A model generated the notes under the pieces. The model was given only the letters and a program-made list of their open reading frames with translations, did not search any database and was not told the DNA's origin. Source: a virus. From it: a stretch of 37,336 bases of DNA. The translations under genes were made by a program, and so were the position numbers. Below are positions 14,664 to 23,230 of this stretch, piece after piece. Positions within the stretch are counted from its first letter, which is position 1. The number at the start of each line of letters is the position of its first letter. The stretch is from the IMG/VR virus record IMGVR_UViG_3300042731_004948, positions 1-37,336 of that record; one strand, written 5' to 3'.

Positions 14664-17149
14664 ATATATTAGCATTTTTTACAAATAGTGGAGTACCTGC
14701 AACCGGCCTATCTCCTACAATTAGAATTAGAGAGTTAGCCGGGGATACACTTGTGGTCACCGATGCCGCTATGACCGAAGTAGGGGACGGGCATTATAAG
14801 TATAATTTTACCGGATATGACGCTACAATAGATTATTCAATTCGTTGTGATGGTGGGGTTACTCTTCCTGCCGCAGAACGGTATACATATGCCGGTAACG
14901 AAAATTATTTTGATGATATGGGTGAGGCTGTTTGGTCAGAGAATCCATCCGGTTATGATTCTATAACCGAATCCTCTTTTGGTCAACAATTCATTGCCCT
15001 TTTATATGGCGATTCTATTTATGTTGATGCTAATAGCGGATGGTCAGGTATTCAGCTTGGCCTTGGAATCGGGTCACAAATCAGACCCGTTAATAATATA
15101 GGAGATGCTGTAACCATTGCCGACTGGCGAGCTATTGATAAACTGCTTATACAGTCATCTATTACAATAGAAGCGGATGATAATGTTTCCCGGAAACAAC
15201 TTTATACAATTGGTACTTTAGGTACAAATGTTACTTTATCGGATGGAGCATCAGCACATCAAGCCGCTTTTAATAATATAAATTTAAGCGGAGTAATGAC
15301 AAGCGGTGATGAGATATTACTTAACGATTGTTCAATAACCGGAACCTTAGAAAATTTTACGGGTATTATGAATAAAGTTGCCTTTGGAACTGGTGTTGAA
15401 TTAATTATGGGAAGTTGGGCTGAAATAATTCAAGGCACAGCCGGTGGAGAACCCGGAAGTGACCTTGAAATAGATATCGGCACTTCTATGTTAAATTTAT
15501 CTCAGTGGACGGGCAATCTCAAATTAAAAGGAAAAACGGCAGATAATAGAACGGTTGTAAATTGTAATTCTGGTAATATATCAGTTGATGCAACTTGCGT
15601 ATCCGGTACGATACAATTATTAGGTGTCGGGGCTTTAGAAGCCGATAATTCCGGACCTAATTGTAACGTAGAAACCGAAGGTTTTGTAACAAACGAATTT
15701 ATAGCCGACCAAGTATGGGATGAGCCATTGGGTGACCACGGAGCGGCAGGTTCGACTGGTAGAAAATTACAAGATATTGGTGCATCGGTTATATTAACTG
15801 GCACGACAGCAGCGGCAACAGCCAATACAATATCTTTAGATTCTTTTGCGAGTACTGATGATGGTGCATATGACCCTGCTTTGATTACAATTGTAACAGG
15901 AACGGGTATAGGTCAATCAAGAGGAATTTTTCAATATAATGGGACAACCAGAACTGCGGTTGTGGATAGAAATTGGAAAACCTTACCGACTACCGCAAGT
16001 GGATATGTAATATCAGCTTGGCCGGGACGAGAACACGTTAATGAAGGATTAGCTCAAGCCGGTACTGCAAGCACTATAACATTAAATACCCTTGCATCCG
16101 ATGCGGATAATGCTTATGTCGGCCAAGTCGTTTTTATCCGGTCAGGAACTGGCGAAGACCAAGTAAGGGCAGTTACGGCTTATGATGGAACGACTAAAAT
16201 AGCAACTTTAGAATATGATTGGGATGTTATACCAGATACAACTTCGGCATATGTTATGTTGCCTTATCATGTTCATAGACTTTCTGAAATTTCATCGGCT
16301 ATCTGGGATGCTCAATTAGCAGACCATACTATTACTGGTACATATGGAACTGAATTAGCAACTAAGGCGGATTTATTTGCCGCAGCGGAAACAGTAAACA
16401 CTCTTCCAACTACTGGCGCAATTGTTTTTGGTGATAATGATGGCGGAGATTGGACTAATGTTTATAGTAGAGATAGTAATTACTGGACTATTGGTGAAGA
16501 TGGAACAAATGGTCTAAATGTAGAATTTAAATTTTATTTACCAAGTGCTCGACATAAAGCAGGTGCTTTTAGGGTATTTGGTAGATATGAAGGAACACCA
16601 TCAACAACTCACTTCATGGATTTATGGGCATATAATTATGAATCAATGACGTTTGAACAACTTGTTATTCCTTTTATGCCCGGTGGTATTACAAGCGATG
16701 ATGAATTTGAGCACGAATATTATGAACGAAATATTGACCGGGATAACAATAACGAAGTAAGGATAAGAATACGGCACAACCCAACAACATATGTTGGGTC
16801 ACATCAATTGTTTTTAGATTTTGTTGAGCTAACAAGTATATTAAATATTACGGCAGAGGATATAGCACAAGCCGTATGGAGTGAAAACGTATCCGGTTAT
16901 ACTAATGAAGCTCAATTTGGTGGATTAGTAAATAACGGCTTAAAACGTCTGCTCGGTTTAATGCATGAGAATATATTTATCGACAGACCAATTTATGATG
17001 GTTTTGGCAACCTAACCTCGGCGAGGGTTAGAATATACGCAAATTCGGCCTCTGTGGGGACGTCAGCGGCAGTTATAGGGCAGTACGAGATAACCGCACC
17101 GAGTCACGAAGCAGGTCGATTTAATACATGGAGTCAAATAAAGGTATGA
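14660..17149 (+). CDS. Large modular appendage/tail-fibre-like protein, 829 aa
   Basis: The N-terminal ~80 residues form an Ig-like module (PTIRIRELAGDTLVVTDAAM). A beta-rich middle (~110-350) may be a beta-helix. The WD module appears as MGEAVWSENPSGY, ADQVWDEPLGDHGAAGSTG, SSAIWDAQLADHTITGTYG and AQAVWSENVSGYTNEA. A ~65-residue domain is duplicated in tandem (start: ISLDSFASTDDGAYD and ITLNTLASDADNAYV, each ending with a VxDRNWK or LEYDWD step and SAY/SGY-V). A lectin-like beta region follows (~600-740). It ends with TGA overlapping the next gene's ATG. Receptor-contacting or decorating role inferred. Confidence 0.8.
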   Translation: MNILAFFTNSGVPATGLSPTIRIRELAGDTLVVTDAAMTEVGDGHYKYNFTGYDATIDYSIRCDGGVTLPAAERYTYAGNENYFDDMGEAVWSENPSGYDSITESSFGQQFIALLYGDSIYVDANSGWSGIQLGLGIGSQIRPVNNIGDAVTIADWRAIDKLLIQSSITIEADDNVSRKQLYTIGTLGTNVTLSDGASAHQAAFNNINLSGVMTSGDEILLNDCSITGTLENFTGIMNKVAFGTGVELIMGSWAEIIQGTAGGEPGSDLEIDIGTSMLNLSQWTGNLKLKGKTADNRTVVNCNSGNISVDATCVSGTIQLLGVGALEADNSGPNCNVETEGFVTNEFIADQVWDEPLGDHGAAGSTGRKLQDIGASVILTGTTAAATANTISLDSFASTDDGAYDPALITIVTGTGIGQSRGIFQYNGTTRTAVVDRNWKTLPTTASGYVISAWPGREHVNEGLAQAGTASTITLNTLASDADNAYVGQVVFIRSGTGEDQVRAVTAYDGTTKIATLEYDWDVIPDTTSAYVMLPYHVHRLSEISSAIWDAQLADHTITGTYGTELATKADLFAAAETVNTLPTTGAIVFGDNDGGDWTNVYSRDSNYWTIGEDGTNGLNVEFKFYLPSARHKAGAFRVFGRYEGTPSTTHFMDLWAYNYESMTFEQLVIPFMPGGITSDDEFEHEYYERNIDRDNNNEVRIRIRHNPTTYVGSHQLFLDFVELTSILNITAEDIAQAVWSENVSGYTNEAQFGGLVNNGLKRLLGLMHENIFIDRPIYDGFGNLTSARVRIYANSASVGTSAAVIGQYEITAPSHEAGRFNTWSQIKV

Positions 17150-17436
17150 GATACGATAAATTTTTAAACGAAGCGGAAGCCACAATGCAAAAACTGGCTT
17201 TTATGGCAGTTAAAGAAATTTTAGCCGCAGGGTTAAGGAAGGCAAATATTTCTGTACTAAAAAAAGATAAGACCTTAAAGATTAAAATGCCCGATAGGAA
17301 GGCAGACCCGATGCATACATTCCAAAAAGGTATGGAGTTTGTCGTGGATGTCATCGGAGAAAATAAAATTTTAATAAATAATAAACAGAAGGATGTAAAC
17401 GAGTTTATAAAGGAGTTAAATAATGAGCGCAATTGA
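17146..17436 (+). CDS. Tagged small protein (MRYDKFLNE|A)
   Basis: I place the start at ATG 17146, which overlaps the TGA of the appendage gene (ATGA) and follows AAAGG; the in-frame ATG at 17128 lies deeper in that gene and would bury the tag. The result is 96 residues beginning MRYDKFLNEAEA, with L-N-E and Ala after the cut. The rest is helix then strands (FMAVKEILAAGLRK, DKTLKIKMPDRKAD, ILINNKQKDVNEFI). The family is unrecognised. First tagged gene after the appendage block. Confidence 0.77.
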   Translation: MRYDKFLNEAEATMQKLAFMAVKEILAAGLRKANISVLKKDKTLKIKMPDRKADPMHTFQKGMEFVVDVIGENKILINNKQKDVNEFIKELNNERN

Positions 17437-17743
17437 TAGTATTGAATTTTATTTGGCATCTGAAGAAGCAATAAATGGTATAATGCGGTTAACCGAAATG
17501 TCGGAGGAACCTAAAATTACACCTGCGGTCATGAAAAAAACGCTTTTCCGGTTTAATAGTTTTGTGGAAAAGGCTAAAGATATGACCAAACTCTCTAATA
17601 TGATTAACCTTAGAACCAAAAAAATGAATAAAATCGATAAACTTTTGGCTTGGTTCAGGGTACTGGAGAATGAAAACTTCCATGACGAGGCCGGATTCGC
17701 AGCACTCAGGCTTAGAGAACTTGGCTATGATGGCCCGTACTAA
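17423..17743 (+). CDS. Helical protein with long-type tag (MSAIDSIEFYLASEEA)
   Basis: The 106-residue product starts MSAIDSIEFYLASEEA, which follows the longer tag pattern (S-I-E-x-Y-L-x-x-E) with one extra residue before Glu. The remaining sequence is helical and basic (MKKTLFRFNSFVEKAKDM, RTKKMNKIDKLLAWFR). It overlaps the previous gene by 14 bases and is followed by AAGGAG for the next gene. The family is unrecognised. Confidence 0.72.
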   Translation: MSAIDSIEFYLASEEAINGIMRLTEMSEEPKITPAVMKKTLFRFNSFVEKAKDMTKLSNMINLRTKKMNKIDKLLAWFRVLENENFHDEAGFAALRLRELGYDGPY

Positions 17744-17752
17744 GGAGTTAAT

Positions 17753-18064
17753 ATGAAATTTAGAGATTATTTGATAAACGAAAAGCTCAAAAAGATATCT
17801 AACCTTAGTGGAGCAAGTGACGAAGAATTAATGTCTTATGCCGGGGACTTTGAAAATACTAAATGGAATCCAGATAATAAAGCCGAAGTAATGAGAATGG
17901 CTAAAGCCATAAATAAGGAAATTAAAAAAAGAGGGTTCCGGGGTAATGAAATTAAACCGATATTTGAAGCCAAAGGAGAAACTTGCCCCGTATGCGGTAA
18001 AAAGAACGCAAGCGGAAAGCATATTGATAAATGCTTAAAGAAATCCGGGGAGTATGACTGGTAA
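17753..18064 (+). CDS. Tagged zinc-finger protein (MKFRDYLINE|K; CxxC-H-C)
   Basis: The 103-residue product combines the tag MKFRDYLINE (I-N-E, predicted cut after Glu10) with a C-terminal zinc finger CPVCGKKNASGKHIDKC (Cys78, Cys81, His90, Cys94). The C-x2-C-x8-H-x3-C spacing resembles UBZ4/Rad18-type and other small C2HC fingers. The centre is helical (DEELMSYAGDF, EVMRMAKAINKEIKKR). If delivered, the finger could act on host nucleic acid or protein; that is inference. AAGGAG is 6 bases upstream of the ATG. Confidence 0.78.
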   Translation: MKFRDYLINEKLKKISNLSGASDEELMSYAGDFENTKWNPDNKAEVMRMAKAINKEIKKRGFRGNEIKPIFEAKGETCPVCGKKNASGKHIDKCLKKSGEYDW

Positions 18065-18076
18065 TAGGATGAAATA

Positions 18077-18313
18077 ATGTCGATAGCAATAGCCACTATG
18101 GGAAAATATGTCCGGTATACTTTACAAACCGGCTCACGTGAGGGAGGCGGGACTTATGGTTATCCCGTATGGGAACCAGAGAGACAACGTAAACCACAAG
18201 TAGTTGTGCGCTCAGTTAGCGTAGATAATAAAGTAAGGAAAAAGAGACCAAGAGTAAAGATAGAGACCGTTGAAAACGGTAATGGTGAGATTAACTTAAA
18301 ATCTTTTAGTTAA
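18077..18313 (+). CDS. Small basic protein, unknown
   Basis: The 78-residue product begins MSIAIATMGKYVRYTLQTGS. It has a Gly-rich turn (REGGGTYGYPVWEPER) and a basic strand region (KVRKKRPRVKIETVENG). No tag and no known motif. Start supported by AGGATG seven bases upstream and by the 12-base gap to the previous stop. Likely a minor virion or accessory protein. Confidence 0.62.
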   Translation: MSIAIATMGKYVRYTLQTGSREGGGTYGYPVWEPERQRKPQVVVRSVSVDNKVRKKRPRVKIETVENGNGEINLKSFS

Positions 18314-18324
18314 GGTGAGAAACT

Positions 18325-18834
18325 ATGATTAGAATCAATACCGCAGATAGGAAAAAGCTCAAGTTTGGCGTAGCGGTAAGCGGAGTTCAGACGAGAGATA
18401 TAAACGGCGTACTTAGGCTAACGTATGAGGGAATCGAGTACGGGTTCAAAACCGAAGTCGTTGACGATAAATTAGCAGTTGAGATTCCGCCGTTGGACAA
18501 TATTATAAAAGAAGAGCTGATTGACGGGGCTAAATTAAGCGGACGTCTTGAGGTTGTGGCCGAAGATACCTTTATAATACCGTGGACGGATAATTTTAAG
18601 GTGGTTAAGCCTATTAAAGTCGAGGCAACAATTACCGAAGATGAGGATATACCGGAGAAAGAAATTAGCGTTAAGGCTACGGTAACTGAAGAAGAAGATG
18701 TTAAGGAAGGTCTAAAAGGTGCAATTGCTCGAACTGCAGTTAAAGCGGCCGGTGCTCATATAGCCAAAAAGGTCGTACAGAAAAAGAAAAAGAAGAACGA
18801 ATCTAAATTTAGTAAAGCCTTGAGGGGAGAATAA
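18325..18834 (+). CDS. Beta-domain protein with acidic repeat and basic tail, prohead-core-like
   Basis: The 169-residue product has an Ig-like N-terminal domain (KLKFGVAVSGVQTRDINGVL, YGFKTEVVDDKLAVEIPP; about 1-95). A duplicated acidic unit (VEATITEDEDIPEKE, VKATVTEEEDVKEG) follows. It ends with a helical basic tail (KKVVQKKKKKNESKFSKAL). Alternating acid and base low-complexity segments are common in prohead core proteins, and similar N-terminal domains occur in T4-like structural proteins, but I cannot name it. It shares one base with the next gene. No tag. Confidence 0.7.
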   Translation: MIRINTADRKKLKFGVAVSGVQTRDINGVLRLTYEGIEYGFKTEVVDDKLAVEIPPLDNIIKEELIDGAKLSGRLEVVAEDTFIIPWTDNFKVVKPIKVEATITEDEDIPEKEISVKATVTEEEDVKEGLKGAIARTAVKAAGAHIAKKVVQKKKKKNESKFSKALRGE

Positions 18835-19172
18835 TGAAAGTCGATTATGAAAAATATTTAACCGAGGCCAGAGGCATAAAACCAAGTTCATATGTTGATA
18901 AATGGCTAATGCGCTCGATATCAAGAAAACCGACATCATGGAGAGAAATTAAAAAAATAGATGTAGATAGCGCACCGTCTGATGTACAAGATTTTATTAT
19001 GCATTTAGAAGAATATGATGCTAAAATTGTATTTGGTAAAAATAATCCACAAATATATGATGATTTTTTACAAGCAGATTTGCCACAATGGTTCTTATTA
19101 AAAACTCGTCAAGGTTTTTTTATAATAAACACTGAAGGATATGATTACGTTAGATATGCAGTAAAAGTTTAA
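18834..19172 (+). CDS. Tagged 112-aa protein (MKVDYEKYLTE|A)
   Basis: The start MKVDYEKYLTEARGIK gives L-T-E with Ala after the predicted cut at residue 11. The body is mixed alpha/beta with many Asp and aromatic residues (DVQDFIMHLEEYDAKIVF, LPQWFLLKTRQGFFIINTEG). Last gene of this plus-strand block; its stop overlaps the stop of the convergent lytic transglycosylase gene by four bases. The tag closely resembles an internal segment of the protein at 35004 (KVDAYLNEAKKIK). Confidence 0.76.
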   Translation: MKVDYEKYLTEARGIKPSSYVDKWLMRSISRKPTSWREIKKIDVDSAPSDVQDFIMHLEEYDAKIVFGKNNPQIYDDFLQADLPQWFLLKTRQGFFIINTEGYDYVRYAVKV

Positions 19173-20011
19173 TTTTTCTGTCCCGATAATTCCTTTTTTT
19201 TGTCGTCATTGGGTTTTATCGGGACATTTTGTCCGGTTTTTTGTCCTGATAAAACATCTTCTATATTACCATTCACAGAATCCTCAATATTAAACGACCT
19301 AAATACCACAAATTTACCCATCGTTTCATAAACTTTTTTAGCATATTCAGCATTTCCACCGACATATTTATAAAGGGCTTTTTTCATATCGTTTTTAGTC
19401 TCATCAAGGTAAATCCGCAATATACGGCATCCTGAATCTATATTAATATCGATATCGTGTAAATCATATTTGCTTTTAAGTTTAAGTTTTTCACCCCATA
19501 CACCGAAGCGCACCTGCATTAAACCTCGTGCAGGGTCTTTTTTAAGTTGGCTTATCGCATATGGGTTATAGGCGGATTCCACTTTCATAACCGCTAATAC
19601 GGCTACAAAGGGGACGCCGTGTTCGGCAGATTTATTAAGAATCGTAGCGGCTATTTCTTCGGCTACTGAGGTGGGGACAATTTTATGATATTTTAGGATA
19701 AAGGCTTTAATATCGTCTCGGGCTTTATTCCCGACTGCTTCTAACTCCTTAACCCTATTCGCCTTTTTTAGAACATCTTCGGTGAGTTTATCTACAATTT
19801 TCTTTTTTGCGTCCAGTACATCGGCAACTCGCTTTAATTTTTCTTCGGATGTCATTAATTCTTCGTTAGCGACCTTTAATTCTTTAATATGTTGATACCG
19901 TTGAAAGCATAAGAAAGCAATGAGACCGATAATAATTAAGGCCAAAACCACGTGGTCCCAGCCTATCCGGTCTCTAAAACTGGTGGTTGAATCTCCTCCG
20001 GCAAAAGTCAT
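19169..20011 (-). CDS. Membrane-anchored lytic transglycosylase (SLT domain)
   Basis: SLT-type lytic transglycosylases cleave peptidoglycan glycan strands without water. I chose ATG 20011 (MTFAGGDSTT) because AAAGGAG lies 6 bases upstream; an upstream ATG would add 15 residues without a ribosome site. The 280-residue product has a short N-terminal cytosolic part, one membrane helix (about 20-36, VVLALIIIGLIAFLCF), a coiled coil (about 40-95) and an SLT domain. In that domain Glu145 sits in VMKVESAYNPYAIS and is followed by DPARGLMQVRFG, the canonical catalytic and GLMQ motifs. The C-terminus repeats LSGQK twice. Host lysis is the likely role; a virion role is less likely given the membrane anchor. 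Confidence 0.86.
   Translation of the reverse strand: MTFAGGDSTTSFRDRIGWDHVVLALIIIGLIAFLCFQRYQHIKELKVANEELMTSEEKLKRVADVLDAKKKIVDKLTEDVLKKANRVKELEAVGNKARDDIKAFILKYHKIVPTSVAEEIAATILNKSAEHGVPFVAVLAVMKVESAYNPYAISQLKKDPARGLMQVRFGVWGEKLKLKSKYDLHDIDINIDSGCRILRIYLDETKNDMKKALYKYVGGNAEYAKKVYETMGKFVVFRSFNIEDSVNGNIEDVLSGQKTGQNVPIKPNDDKKKELSGQKN
19179..19226. terminator. Long inverted repeat between convergent genes, possible bidirectional terminator
   Basis: TGTCCCGATAA (19179-19189) and TTATCGGGACA (19216-19226) are a perfect 11-bp inverted repeat separated by 26 bases, with TTTT after the right arm and T-runs near both ends. It lies just past the convergent stop codons and inside the 3' coding end of the lytic transglycosylase gene. 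The large loop makes terminator activity less certain. Confidence 0.4.
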
Positions 20012-20044
20012 AACGGACTCCTTTCCATCTTTAATTATTCCGTT

Positions 20045-20073
20045 ATTATATAACACTTTTTACCAATTGTAAA
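20045..20073 (-). promoter_or_regulatory. Bacterial sigma70-type promoter TTTACA-N17-TATAAT
   Basis: On the minus strand, TTTACA (20073-20068) and TATAAT (20050-20045) are 17 bases apart, an almost ideal sigma70 pair. It lies 34 bases before the start of the lytic transglycosylase gene. The same hexamers and spacing recur at 25841-25869. Confidence 0.7.
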
Positions 20074-20077
20074 TGGA

Positions 20078-20563
20078 TTATGCTATCTTTTGGTTATTTA
20101 ATTCGTCTATACGGGCGTTAGCCTCATCCAGTTTAGCGTTTGCTTCTTGTAACCCTGCTATCGCTTCTCTGAGTTTTTCGTTATACAATCGCTCTGCATT
20201 GGCGAATCCTTCGCTTATGCCGTCCCCTTTGCCCTCGTGCATACCTTCTTGATAGCCCTTTTCATAGCCCTGACGCTCGCCTTCTTCAAATCCATTTTCC
20301 CATCCGTCATCCATACCGGCTTCACGTCCATCCTCAAATCCATTTTCATATTCGGTATTATCATCCTCATCAATCTGAAAACCATCTCTTCGGGCTTCTT
20401 TATAGCCTTCTGTTTGTCCGACATCTAAAGCGACATCCCATAATGCGTCAATAAACATACCCATCTGGTCAGAATTTTCCCGGAAGCGCAAATAATATTT
20501 GTTATATATATCATTTGCACTATCCCTATCTATAATTTTTTCTAAGTCCGTATTAAAACTCAC
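20078..20563 (-). CDS. Gly-x3 tandem-repeat protein with C-terminal coiled coil
   Basis: The 161-residue product contains twelve glycines spaced exactly four residues apart, Gly75 to Gly119 (for example ENGFEDGREAGMDDG, GYEKGYQEGMHEG). This is a GX3 array like the deca-GX3 of Yae1/Lto1 adaptor proteins and of some bacterial flagellar and secretion proteins. It is followed by a heptad-rich coiled coil (ANAKLDEANARIDELN). The N-terminal 70 residues are helical. A continuous helix with a glycine stripe for helix packing is the simplest reading. It lies nine bases downstream of the DNA polymerase gene and is co-directional. Not tagged. Function unknown. Confidence 0.75.
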   Translation of the reverse strand: MSFNTDLEKIIDRDSANDIYNKYYLRFRENSDQMGMFIDALWDVALDVGQTEGYKEARRDGFQIDEDDNTEYENGFEDGREAGMDDGWENGFEEGERQGYEKGYQEGMHEGKGDGISEGFANAERLYNEKLREAIAGLQEANAKLDEANARIDELNNQKIA

Positions 20564-20572
20564 GACACCCTC

Positions 20573-23230
20573 CTATCCAAAAATGGAATCTATCATACGT
20601 TCTGCCGTAGCCATACTGGTTAACAAATGGTCTTTGCCCATTGGCTGAAGCAGGAACCCTATTTTTTTAGTAAAAAACTTATTAATCATAGTATCATAAT
20701 CAATAACCATATACTGGCTAAACTCCTTCGGCCAGCGGTCATTAAAGGTTACAACATCGACCTTAAACATATTATCCTTAACGTATAAAACTTTTGCTTT
20801 ATTCCCGTCATATATATCTTCATATTTGTTTGTAAGATTAAGTGCTTCTAAAAGCGTCCGATAATTATGCACTCCTCTAACATGATATGGCGTATGTTTA
20901 ATTGGGTCATTAACGTCATCATCCTCATCCCTGAATACTCCATTAAAAGCGTCACTTACTTTTACGGGTCCCCCGATATATTTTTCAATATTGTTTACAC
21001 TTAAATTACTCGCTATTTCTTCCGGGGCAACCTCTTTTAACTCCTTTTTATACTGGCGGATTGTATCTAAAATTCTATCATCCGGTTCATTTTTCATAAT
21101 CATTTCATAGACGTGTTTAAGCCGTGTACGAATAGCCTCCGCACTATCGGAGCGCACCAGTTCAAGCCCCTTGACCGCAAGCTCGTCAGTCGGAACTCCC
21201 TCTTCGTTAACTACCCAATATGAATACTTTTTCTTTTTAACGAAGAGTGCAGTCTTGGCGATAATTTCTTGCTTAAACATTATGTAAAAATCTCTAACCT
21301 GAGAATTATAATCCTTTAACTGCGTCTCCTCAAAAGTCCGTTTGTTTACATATTTTTCCAGTTCTGCAGAAAATTCTAAGATTTTTTCTATCTTTTCATC
21401 GTCTGAATAATCGACCCACCAATCAAACTGGCTAAAATAATAGCCTAACTTTATAAAGAGGGAATCTGTATCGATATAAGCGACCATATCCTCGTTCATG
21501 CCCTTCTCTTTAAAGAAGTCGTTAATAAAAACTTCGGCTTGTTTAATTGAATGTCGTCCGCAAGATGTAATACCTTCGGCTATATTAGTGTTAAAATAAC
21601 GGCTATATGGTACTGCCGTGATACCAAACATAGCATTAAGGATAATTTTTAAAGCCCATTGTAGCGCAAATAATTCGTTCCCTCTATTTCTTAACTCAAC
21701 CCGTTCATCCCCTTCCGGTAATTCAGCGGCCTTATTAAAGGTCTCTTTCATTTGAGGCTTAACTTCCTGAACCCGTTTATTAAACAACTGTCGCTGAACG
21801 GCGGCGATAACGCCTAACGGGTTAGTCCTAAAAATAGAACCACAAGGGGCTATGGCCAGAAGTCCACGGCTTACCGCTTCGTTAAATTTAGCAAGCCCAA
21901 GACCTCTAAACTCTGCCCGTTGTCCATCCGCTTTAATTATAAAAAATGGTGGGAATTCCCTATCACGGACTGCCGTTATAACTTGTTGTTTTGTAAGGTC
22001 TACAATCCGGCCAAAATAGGTTTCATTGCTCATATTTAAGGTAATAATATGGGATGGATATGATGAGGTAATATCAATATCGATAATCCAATCCCACATA
22101 CCTTTATGCGGTTCTTTAACATAGGCCGCCGGGAATGTTTCCTGCGTACCTCCTGCGTGATACGGAGCGCAGAGGTCACTCCGCCTAAAATATGTAAGCA
22201 ATGCCCCTTCAATTAACTGCGTCATCGACTGATAATACTTCATAGGACATTTTGTAAGTAGGGATAGGGCTTGTATTAGTTTAATATAACCCTTTTTATC
22301 CTCTAACTCGTCCACTCGTTTACAGTCAATTACGTTATAATCTACATACTTATTCCAGTCTTTGGTGTATAATTCCCGTAAATCTTTGTACTCTGAATAA
22401 TCCAGTTTGCCTTTTTCAAGTTCATAGTTGGCTACAAAGTCCAGAGTGTACCGTTCTAATTTATCACGGGCGTACCATTTATAGACATCTATATAGTCCA
22501 AAATATGGATACCGGCTATATCCACGTTTAAATCGTTATATTTGTTAGAACGCCACGTCCTAACGTCCCTTATTGGTGATAATTTTTTAAAAACATCGGT
22601 ATTATTACCATATAGGGTACGACAACGGTTTATGATATATGGCAAGTCAAACCCATAGACGTTCCATCCGGTAATAACATCCGGTGCGTTATCGTACATA
22701 AACTGCAGAAAGTTTTCAAGGAGTTGTTTTTCGTTAGGGCAATGGGAATAATTGATATCCTTATCGCCTGTATATTCCTTCTCCCCGAAGGTAAAAGTCC
22801 GTTTGTCTATGGAATTTCTTACCGATATTAGGCTTATTGGGTCAAGCGCATCTTGTATATCAGGGAACCCTTCATTATTGTTAACCTCAATATCTATCGT
22901 ATAGGTGAGTAATTTGGGGACTTCTAATTCGTCATCGGGGATTTTGTGGTACTGCTCCGCTAAGAATTGTATCTCCGGTTTAACCTTATTTTCAAATATA
23001 AACTCGTTATCTTTACAATATTCATAATAATGGGAATATGACCTAAAATCCTTGCGGACAACCTGAATACCGTCTATGGTTCTAATATTACTCCGCCCGG
23101 AATGACCATTAGCCCGTACAAAAACATAAGGAACCCATTCTATCGTATCATAAAACCGTTCCCCGTTTATTTGCTCCCATAAATGTATTTTATTTGTTCT
23201 ATGTTCGTAGTGTACGTTTACAAAACTCAT
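20573..23230 (-). CDS. 43: DNA polymerase, family B (T4 gp43-like)
   Basis: Replicative polymerase with 3'-5' proofreading. The 885-residue product is complete and near T4 gp43 length (898). Exo I is TIDIEVNNNE (Asp113, Glu115), Exo II is VYGFDLPYI, Exo III is YNVIDCKR. Polymerase motif A is DIDITSSYPSHI, motif B is KIILNAMFGITAVPYSRYFN and motif C is YIDTDS with both catalytic Asp. The C-terminal region ends MATAERMIDSIFG, a plausible clamp-binding end. It begins four bases inside the preceding 55-aa gene (ATGA). It belongs to the minus-strand replication operon that starts at the promoter near 25841-25869. Confidence 0.97.
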   Translation of the reverse strand: MSFVNVHYEHRTNKIHLWEQINGERFYDTIEWVPYVFVRANGHSGRSNIRTIDGIQVVRKDFRSYSHYYEYCKDNEFIFENKVKPEIQFLAEQYHKIPDDELEVPKLLTYTIDIEVNNNEGFPDIQDALDPISLISVRNSIDKRTFTFGEKEYTGDKDINYSHCPNEKQLLENFLQFMYDNAPDVITGWNVYGFDLPYIINRCRTLYGNNTDVFKKLSPIRDVRTWRSNKYNDLNVDIAGIHILDYIDVYKWYARDKLERYTLDFVANYELEKGKLDYSEYKDLRELYTKDWNKYVDYNVIDCKRVDELEDKKGYIKLIQALSLLTKCPMKYYQSMTQLIEGALLTYFRRSDLCAPYHAGGTQETFPAAYVKEPHKGMWDWIIDIDITSSYPSHIITLNMSNETYFGRIVDLTKQQVITAVRDREFPPFFIIKADGQRAEFRGLGLAKFNEAVSRGLLAIAPCGSIFRTNPLGVIAAVQRQLFNKRVQEVKPQMKETFNKAAELPEGDERVELRNRGNELFALQWALKIILNAMFGITAVPYSRYFNTNIAEGITSCGRHSIKQAEVFINDFFKEKGMNEDMVAYIDTDSLFIKLGYYFSQFDWWVDYSDDEKIEKILEFSAELEKYVNKRTFEETQLKDYNSQVRDFYIMFKQEIIAKTALFVKKKKYSYWVVNEEGVPTDELAVKGLELVRSDSAEAIRTRLKHVYEMIMKNEPDDRILDTIRQYKKELKEVAPEEIASNLSVNNIEKYIGGPVKVSDAFNGVFRDEDDDVNDPIKHTPYHVRGVHNYRTLLEALNLTNKYEDIYDGNKAKVLYVKDNMFKVDVVTFNDRWPKEFSQYMVIDYDTMINKFFTKKIGFLLQPMGKDHLLTSMATAERMIDSIFG

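Noticed and set aside
20237-20428. Antisense open frames opposite the Gly-x3 repeat gene
   Set aside because: The repetitive codons make stop codons rare in all frames. The antisense products are hydrophobic translations of the repeat with no ribosome site.
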